Of a stretch of DNA of 16,563 nt, positions 7,989 to 12,690 are shown piece by piece. The stretch is taken from assembly GCA_013003415.1 (NCBI GenBank), contig JABDJR010000239.1, forward strand, positions 1 through 16,563. Direction: 5' to 3'. The translations under genes and the position numbers were made by a program. How positions within the stretch are numbered: the first letter of the stretch is position 1; the number at the start of each line of letters is the position of its first letter. The notes under the pieces are model-generated. The model was given only the letters and a program-made list of their open reading frames with translations. It made no database searches and had not been told where the DNA came from. This stretch comes from Candidatus Eiseniibacteriota bacterium. Its GTDB lineage: Bacteria; Eisenbacteria; RBG-16-71-46; JABDJR01.

Positions 7989-8687
7989 ATGAAGCGTTTT
8001 GTGCTTTTAGCAATGTTGCTTTCCCTTGCCGGAGCCACTGGAGCAATGGCCGTGGAATTTCCCACGGTTGCTCTCCATGTGAACTCTGTCATCGGAAAGA
8101 ACCAATGTACGGCAATCGATCCACTATGCGATGAGATTGTCACCAACGGCCCGGTTGTCGACGGCAGCCCGGACGCGTCTTATAACGTTTACATGATGGC
8201 TAACATCAACCAGGGCGAAGCCGTCCGCGGTGTTGAGTTGGGCATCTGGTACATCGGCGAGTTCGATGATTCCAACTTAACCGAAGGAATCAACGTCCTC
8301 AGCTGGACCAGCTGTTCTGATGTTGAATTTCCAAGTGCAGATTGGCCGGCCCCGAATTCCGTGAACACGATTACGTTCAGCCCGAGCGCCTGCGATGCAC
8401 GCCCTGACTCCACCACGAATGTTTCCATTCTGGGGAACTTCTATGTCACGGCGTACTCTTCCAGTCTCATGCAGACGATTCCGCGACCGAACAACGGCAA
8501 GTACACGATCTCCGATTGTTCCGGTGGCGAGATTCCCATGACCTGGCCCGATGCGGCTGGTTGGGTTTCTTTCGGAAGCCGTCCTGAAGGTATGGGCTGC
8601 ATTCCCTGTGTAGCACCATGTACTTCAGTTCCGGTCGAAGCCAATACCTGGGGGAACATCAAGAAGAGCCTGGGCAACGGTGAATAG
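7989..8687 (+). CDS. Secreted Cys-rich protein of a tandem paralogue family, copy 2
   Basis: A 232-residue exported protein, unrecognised function. Two adjacent ATGs exist (7986 and 7989). The second is preferred because GGAGG (7978-7982) then has a 6-nt spacer and the protein starts Met-Lys-Arg-Phe like copy 1. The signal peptide ends near residue 21 ('AMA'). Eight cysteines remain (40, 47, 109, 135, 177, 204, 207, 211), including a C-terminal 'GCIPCVAPC' cluster equivalent to 'GCNPCLIEC' of copy 1. It aligns to copy 3 without gaps from about residue 27 to 207, with long identical blocks such as 'VELGIWYIGEFDD' and 'GNFYVTAYSSSLMQTIP', showing recent duplication. The C-terminus 'TWGNIKKSLGNGE' repeats the TWG-x-I-K motif of the family. 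It may be cotranscribed with copy 1; an intrinsic terminator lies after it. Confidence 0.8.
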   Translation: MKRFVLLAMLLSLAGATGAMAVEFPTVALHVNSVIGKNQCTAIDPLCDEIVTNGPVVDGSPDASYNVYMMANINQGEAVRGVELGIWYIGEFDDSNLTEGINVLSWTSCSDVEFPSADWPAPNSVNTITFSPSACDARPDSTTNVSILGNFYVTAYSSSLMQTIPRPNNGKYTISDCSGGEIPMTWPDAAGWVSFGSRPEGMGCIPCVAPCTSVPVEANTWGNIKKSLGNGE

Positions 8688-8689
8688 TT

Positions 8690-8703
8690 TCACCCGCGGG
8701 TGA
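8690..8703. other. Perfect 14-bp palindrome just after copy 2
   Basis: TCACCCGCGGGTGA begins 3 bp past the stop codon of the second secreted paralogue and is fully self-complementary. It could be an operator for the third gene or a short stem (5 bp with a CGCG loop) aiding the terminator that follows. Confidence 0.5.
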
Positions 8704-8722
8704 TTGTTTGAGCGACTTAAGA

Positions 8723-8753
8723 GGGTCGGGGCTAAGGCCTCGGCCCTTTTTTT
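8723..8753 (+). terminator. Intrinsic terminator after secreted paralogue 2
   Basis: GGGTCGGGGC (8723-8732) pairs with GCCTCGGCCC (8737-8746), with two G-U wobbles and a short loop, directly followed by seven T residues (8747-8753). This is the clearest intrinsic terminator on the plus strand in the window. It separates copies 1 and 2 from copy 3, which must therefore have its own promoter or depend on readthrough. Confidence 0.85.
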
Positions 8754-8801
8754 GTAGTTTGACTTGGTTGTCTTTTCAGGGCTGAGCCGGACAAACCTCC
8801 A

Positions 8802-9479
8802 ATGAAACGATATCTAGTACCGCTACTAGCCGTTCTCTTCTGTTCGAGCGCTCGGGCCGATGAGGAAAGTGCCCCCGTCATTGTTCTTCACGTGAACCCT
8901 GTTGTGGGGAAGAACCAGTGCACCGCGATAGATCCTTTATGCAATGAGGTTGTTACCCACGGCGAAGTGGTAGACGATAGCCCGGACGCATCCTATACGG
9001 TCTACATGATGGCCAACATCCTTCAGGGGGACGCCATTCGTGAAGTGGAGTTGGGCATTTGGTACATCGGCGAGTTCGACGATGCGAACTTGACCGAAGG
9101 GATTAACGTCCTTAGCTGGACCGGCTGCTCGGATAGCGAAACTCCCAGCGCAGAGTGGCCCGAAAAGAACTCCACGAATTCCATGTCGTTTTCATCGGAC
9201 GTGTGCCAGAACAGGCCGGCTTCCCCCGCCGAACTAACCATCCTCGGAAATTTCTACGTTACTGCCTATTCGTCTAGCCTCATGCAGACCATTCCCGTTC
9301 CACAAAACGGAACCTACACCGTGACGGGGTGTGAGGAAGAACCTATCCCCATGTCCTGGCCGCAAGCAGCGGGGTGGATCGCGTTCGGAAACCGCTCGGA
9401 GGGACAGGGCGTTAACCCCTGCTATTTCACCCCGGTAAAAGCAAGCACCTGGGGAGCCCTTAAGAAATCCCTCCGTTAA
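8802..9479 (+). CDS. Secreted Cys-rich protein of a tandem paralogue family, copy 3
   Basis: A 225-residue exported protein, close paralogue of copy 2. The signal peptide ends after 'ARA' (residue 19). Residues 27-207 align gap-free with copy 2 and share 'GKNQCTAIDPLC', 'NLTEGINVLSW' and 'YVTAYSSSLMQTIP'. The mature protein keeps six of the eight family cysteines (40, 47, 109, 135, 177, 207). The C-terminal cluster is reduced to 'GVNPCYFTP', losing the first and third Cys together. The 'STWGALKKSL' ending is retained, but the final Gly-(Gly/Asn)-Gly-Glu of copies 1 and 2 is absent. The ATG has only a weak ribosome binding site, unlike the other two copies, which suggests lower expression. A Cys at position 14 lies inside the signal peptide but does not fit a lipobox. 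Function unknown. Confidence 0.78.
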   Translation: MKRYLVPLLAVLFCSSARADEESAPVIVLHVNPVVGKNQCTAIDPLCNEVVTHGEVVDDSPDASYTVYMMANILQGDAIREVELGIWYIGEFDDANLTEGINVLSWTGCSDSETPSAEWPEKNSTNSMSFSSDVCQNRPASPAELTILGNFYVTAYSSSLMQTIPVPQNGTYTVTGCEEEPIPMSWPQAAGWIAFGNRSEGQGVNPCYFTPVKASTWGALKKSLR

Positions 9480-9517
9480 CGGACCCTGACTAGTCCGAGT
9501 TGACCATGAGGCGTCAC

Positions 9518-9534
9518 CGCCATCTCGGATGGCG
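9518..9534 (+). other. Stem-loop downstream of secreted paralogue 3, possible weak terminator
   Basis: CGCCATC (9518-9524) and GATGGCG (9528-9534) pair perfectly around a TCG loop. Only TCACTTT follows, so termination would be weak. The stem is flanked by a direct repeat GCGTCAC (9511-9517 and 9532-9538). Confidence 0.4.
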
Positions 9535-9558
9535 TCACTTTGAGAACGGAGCGCGGAG

Positions 9559-9638
9559 GCGCGGTTAGACTCGAAGTCCCTGGAACTTACGCGAGGATTT
9601 ACAGTTACGCTTATTTGCTTGGAGTCTCGAGAACCGCC
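9559..9638. other. Long-range imperfect stem in the gene-free stretch
   Basis: AGACTCGAAG (9567-9576) pairs with CTTGGAGTCT (9618-9627) with one mismatch. Beyond a 4-nt bulge (9628-9631) GCGGTT (9561-9566) pairs with AACCGC (9632-9637). The loop of about 41 nt contains a further small AACT/AGTT pairing. Strand and function are unknown. Confidence 0.45.
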
Positions 9639-9645
9639 GAAAACA

Positions 9646-9696
9646 GGCACGCCCCCTGCAATAACCAAGAGTCAGCTGCCGCCTTTCTGGTGTGCC
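9646..9696. other. 8-bp stem with 35-nt loop
   Basis: GGCACGCC (9646-9653) pairs with GGTGTGCC (9689-9696), with one G-U wobble. Considered alone it is weak, but it sits in line with the neighbouring stems, as expected if the stretch makes a multi-helix RNA. Confidence 0.3.
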
Positions 9697-9784
9697 CGAT
9701 TCGCCTCGGCGAACCGACGAGCCCCTCAGCTGTCGAGCCCAGCACATCGGCAAAGGAAGTCCAAGGTAGCCTTGCTGCACAACC

Positions 9785-9823
9785 AGGCAAGCTCCTGGCC
9801 TACTCAGGGCCAGGAGCCTGTCT
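9785..9823. other. Strong hairpin, 10-bp perfect stem extended to 15 pairs
   Basis: GCTCCTGGCC (9791-9800) pairs perfectly with GGCCAGGAGC (9808-9817) around a 7-nt loop. After one A-C mismatch the flanks (9785-9789 with 9819-9823) add five more pairs, one of them G-U. No T-run follows on the plus strand and no A-run precedes it, so it does not look like a terminator. Confidence 0.6.
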
Positions 9824-9834
9824 CAGACGGACTT

Positions 9835-9943
9835 GATTTGGGATAGGGACCCCGTGGTCAAGAAAACCCTTAAAGGACGGGGGGGGTTTTCTTGAGTGGG
9901 CACGAATGATGCCGGTGGGAGCCATGGGGTCCCCTTCCCAATC
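9835..9943. ncRNA. Candidate structured RNA (three-way junction) or small inverted-repeat element
   Basis: Three helices are nested. The closing stem runs from GAT and TGGGA (9835-9843, one bulged T) against TCCCA and ATC (9936-9943), then a 2x2 internal loop, then GGGACCCCGTGG (9846-9857) against CCATGGGGTCCC (9922-9933), 12 pairs with one G-U. Directly stacked on it, TCAAGAAAACCC (9858-9869) pairs perfectly with GGGTTTTCTTGA (9884-9895) around a G-rich 14-nt loop. The remaining 26 nt (9896-9921) contain a small GGCA/TGCC hairpin (9899-9902 with 9910-9913), giving a three-way junction. About 36 pairs in 109 nt are unlikely by chance. It matches no RNA family I recognise. The alternative is a small transposon-like element with about 22-bp imperfect terminal inverted repeats, but I see no target duplication. 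Transcribed strand unknown. Confidence 0.5.
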
Positions 9944-9950
9944 TACCGAA

Positions 9951-9967
9951 AAAATCGCCGCGATTTT
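9951..9967. other. Short AT-flanked palindrome
   Basis: AAAATCGC (9951-9958) and GCGATTTT (9960-9967) are perfectly complementary around one base, so a real hairpin would have about seven pairs. It follows the 109-nt element by 7 bp. The TTTT ending could act as a weak terminator in either direction. Confidence 0.4.
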
Positions 9968-10122
9968 GGTCACTCCCCTGCACAGCTGACCTGCTTTAGC
10001 CTCCTCGATTCTCTGCCGAAAATCTGAAGGACTAGAGGATCATCAGTGCACTGCAAAACCTAAATTACCTTAAGCAAACAATTATTGGGGAGCTGACCCA
10101 GACCGAGCGGTCAGTACAATCA

Positions 10123-12690
10123 TTGAACTCTTTTGACATGATCGAAACCGCCGAGCTAGGAGATTTCTACGCGGAGTCGCGAACCGCATTGAAGCCAAAA
10201 ATGCATCGGGATCTCGCCAAGCGATCTCGAGTGGGTGCTTTCGTGCACCCCATCGTTGTTGCACTAATTCTCGTTGCAACCGAGTACCGCGTTACAAACA
10301 CAAGTGTCGCGGTTGGGTTCATGGCGGCCTTTCTCTTTTCCGGATTGTTCCGCTTCTATCTCTCCCGTGTGTTCGAAGATCTCTATACGAAGCGCCCCGT
10401 CGTTTGGCTGCAGTCTTTCCACCTGAGCATCATTACTTCATCCACTCTCTGGGGCGGCCTTTGCGCAACTACCGTGGTGCTTTACGGCCTTGAGTGGACA
10501 AGTCTGTTCGTCATCATTTGTACCGCAGGAGTGGTCTCAGGGGCTGTAACCTCACTCTGTCCAAGCCGGTGGCTAGTCCGGGGCTACATCCTCACCACAA
10601 CCCTTCCCATGATTGCGGCCAGCCTCTTTCTGGGAAACGCGCAAGGCTTAGCGGTAGCAGCCGCTTTCATGGCCTACCTTGCTTTTGAATGGATCGAATC
10701 CCAACGCGCCAATCGCGACTACTGGAATAGCCTGATTACGACCGACCTTCTCCAAATCAAGGCTGAAGAGCTTGAGAACGCTATTAGCGTTGCCGAAAAT
10801 GCCAGCCACACCAAGAGCGAGTTCCTAGCCAACATGAGTCATGAAATTCGAACCCCCATGAACGGTGTTTTGGGCATGACGGACCTGCTGCTGGAGACCG
10901 AGCTTAATCGCGAGCAAACCGAACTTGCCCGAACCATTAAGAATTCCGGAGAAAGCTTGCTCCACATTCTCAATGACATTCTTGATTTCTCGAAGATTGA
11001 AGCGGGAAAGATGGATGTGGAAAACATTGAGTTTTCCCTTCACGACATCGTCAATGAGGTCGTGGACCTTTTTGGTACCAGCGCCACCCGAAAGGGCCTC
11101 GTCCTGTGGGCGGTGATCGACCCGTCTCTCCCAAAAACCCTGATTGGGGACTCAAATCGTATTCGGCAAGTGGTTAGCAACCTCCTTGGTAACGCGATCA
11201 AATTCACCGAGAGCGGGGAAGTCGTTGTGCGAGCCGATGTCCTTGAATTGGGGGAGGCCGAGTCGAAAATCAAGATTTCGGTAATTGATTCTGGAATTGG
11301 AATTCCAACCGAGAGGTTGGGCACCATTTTTGAAAGCTTCACGCAAGCCGACGGCTCGACGTCCCGCACATTCGGCGGAACCGGTCTCGGCCTAACCATC
11401 TCTCGATCCCTTGTGGAAATCATGGGCGGCACCATTCAAGCAACCAGCCAAGCCGGGCAGGGAAGCACCTTTACCATTGACCTGACGCTGCCGCATAAAA
11501 CCGAAACCCTTAGCCTTCACTCCAAAATGGGACAGGGATCTCGCGCGTTTATTTTTGCTTCTTCGCCTGCTATCGGCGAAAGTCTGCGGCGGAATCTAGA
11601 GCACGAGGGGTTTACAGTCATTCACCACGATCCATCGGAGTCTTTTGCCACCATCTCTCCGAATCGTGTCCCCTCTCTGTCCAAAGACATCGTCTTTGTG
11701 GACAAGGGATACCTAACCCATCATGGAGACTCCCTAAAGAGCTACTACGATCGGTTTGATGAGGCCAAGAATCCAACTTGGGTCACCATCAGCTCAAGAC
11801 ACGAACAAAACGAAGAGGAAGTCTGGATCCCGGAAGGGCCAACCCTTGCCATTCCCTCCCGCTGGTCTGCGGTCAAGGCGCTCATTAAGGCTTGCTTGAA
11901 AGGGACATCTTACTCCAGCCAAACGCTTGAACGACCAGAAGAGCTAGCCCCCGAAAAACCAATCGCTCCTGGGGTTCGAGTTCTTCTCGTCGAAGACAAC
12001 GCCGTCAACCAGGCTCTCGCTAAGCGCATCTTAGGTCGTTGGAAATGCGATATCAGCCTCGCCAAAGATGGCGTAGAGGCGGTTGAGATGTATGAGGCCG
12101 GCGACTTTGACGTTGTGTTCATGGATCTCCAGATGCCGCGTCGCGACGGTCTGGAGGCCACGAAGCTGATCCGACGTTTTGAGCGCGACCACGGACACCG
12201 AACTCCGATCATCGCCATGACCGCCAACGCCATGAAGGGCGATGGGGATCGCTGCCTCGACGCGGGAATGGATGACTACATCACGAAGCCAGTGAATATC
12301 AAACTCCTGCGGGAGAAGCTTGCAACCTGGACCGCACCGAAGCCAGAAATTGCTTTTGATCCCGACATTCTACTTAGCCAATACGATCTGCCTGTGGTGC
12401 AAATGATGTTGAAACAGTTTCGCGCCGAGACCCATGACGCCATTGAAAGCCTCGCCAAATCGGTAGAAACCGGATCTCCAAAAGAGGTTGCTGACCAGGC
12501 AGCAGAGCTCGGTACCATTTGCAGTTCCTTAGGCGCCATCGCTCTGGGCAAGGCCTGCGAAGAGATTGAGGCCATTAGCAACAACCCTCGCCAGGCCCTC
12601 ACCGCAGCCCATGTCGACGCGATACGAATGCACTACGATGCGCTCATTCAAGAGCTCGATAGTCTTCAGTCAAATTGGAGGGCCGCTTAG
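10123..12690 (+). CDS. Membrane-bound hybrid histidine kinase with degenerate receiver and HPt-like end
   Basis: An 855-residue hybrid kinase. Residues 37-190 hold about five or six membrane segments without a large periplasmic loop, like an integral-membrane sensor. A helical linker leads to the HisKA domain with His240 in 'MSHEIRTPMNG'. The ATPase domain shows N353/N357, 'DSGIGIP' (389-395) and 'GGTGLGL' (418-424). Residues 473-594 look like a receiver without the acidic pair (FASS) or the Lys. Residues 617-736 are an intact receiver: Glu624-Asp625, phospho-acceptor Asp668, Thr700, Lys722. The last 100 residues align with the HPt of the next gene, but the His position is Ala794. Autophosphorylation and transfer to Asp668 look possible, HPt transfer does not. 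The start is uncertain: TTG 10123 and ATG 10138 both lack a ribosome binding site, and the frame is open back to 10036. It overlaps the next gene by one base (TAGTG). Confidence 0.85.
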   Translation: MNSFDMIETAELGDFYAESRTALKPKMHRDLAKRSRVGAFVHPIVVALILVATEYRVTNTSVAVGFMAAFLFSGLFRFYLSRVFEDLYTKRPVVWLQSFHLSIITSSTLWGGLCATTVVLYGLEWTSLFVIICTAGVVSGAVTSLCPSRWLVRGYILTTTLPMIAASLFLGNAQGLAVAAAFMAYLAFEWIESQRANRDYWNSLITTDLLQIKAEELENAISVAENASHTKSEFLANMSHEIRTPMNGVLGMTDLLLETELNREQTELARTIKNSGESLLHILNDILDFSKIEAGKMDVENIEFSLHDIVNEVVDLFGTSATRKGLVLWAVIDPSLPKTLIGDSNRIRQVVSNLLGNAIKFTESGEVVVRADVLELGEAESKIKISVIDSGIGIPTERLGTIFESFTQADGSTSRTFGGTGLGLTISRSLVEIMGGTIQATSQAGQGSTFTIDLTLPHKTETLSLHSKMGQGSRAFIFASSPAIGESLRRNLEHEGFTVIHHDPSESFATISPNRVPSLSKDIVFVDKGYLTHHGDSLKSYYDRFDEAKNPTWVTISSRHEQNEEEVWIPEGPTLAIPSRWSAVKALIKACLKGTSYSSQTLERPEELAPEKPIAPGVRVLLVEDNAVNQALAKRILGRWKCDISLAKDGVEAVEMYEAGDFDVVFMDLQMPRRDGLEATKLIRRFERDHGHRTPIIAMTANAMKGDGDRCLDAGMDDYITKPVNIKLLREKLATWTAPKPEIAFDPDILLSQYDLPVVQMMLKQFRAETHDAIESLAKSVETGSPKEVADQAAELGTICSSLGAIALGKACEEIEAISNNPRQALTAAHVDAIRMHYDALIQELDSLQSNWRAA

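Larger units (their letters stand above)
9480..10122. other. 643-bp gene-free stretch rich in inverted repeats
   Basis: Short ORFs here lack ribosome binding sites and recognisable products. Instead the stretch holds a run of inverted repeats, listed separately: 9518-9534, 9559-9638, 9646-9696, 9785-9823, 9835-9943 and 9951-9967. Smaller ones include TTCGCC/GGCGAA at 9700-9713 and CTGACC/GGTCAG at 10093-10114. Runs of G (eight at 9879-9886) and the many stems set it apart from the flanking coding DNA. The last part (10036-10122) is AT-richer and could hold the promoter or an N-terminal extension of the first kinase. Confidence 0.6.

Noticed and set aside
9559..9638. Minus-strand tmRNA or tRNA-like T-arm (around GGACTTCGAGTCT)
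   Set aside because: The loop resembles a T-loop, but the five-pair arm, acceptor end and a tag reading frame are absent.
9234..9668. 144-codon minus-strand ORF over the end of secreted copy 3 and the following gap
   Set aside because: It has no ribosome binding site, its product resembles nothing I know, and half lies antisense to a well-supported gene.
9540..9836. 98-codon plus-strand ORF in the gene-free stretch
   Set aside because: It lacks a ribosome binding site and protein-like composition, and overlaps several stems that better explain the sequence.
9835..9943. Retron-type msr/msd RNA
   Set aside because: The inverted repeats recall one, but no reverse transcriptase gene is in the window.
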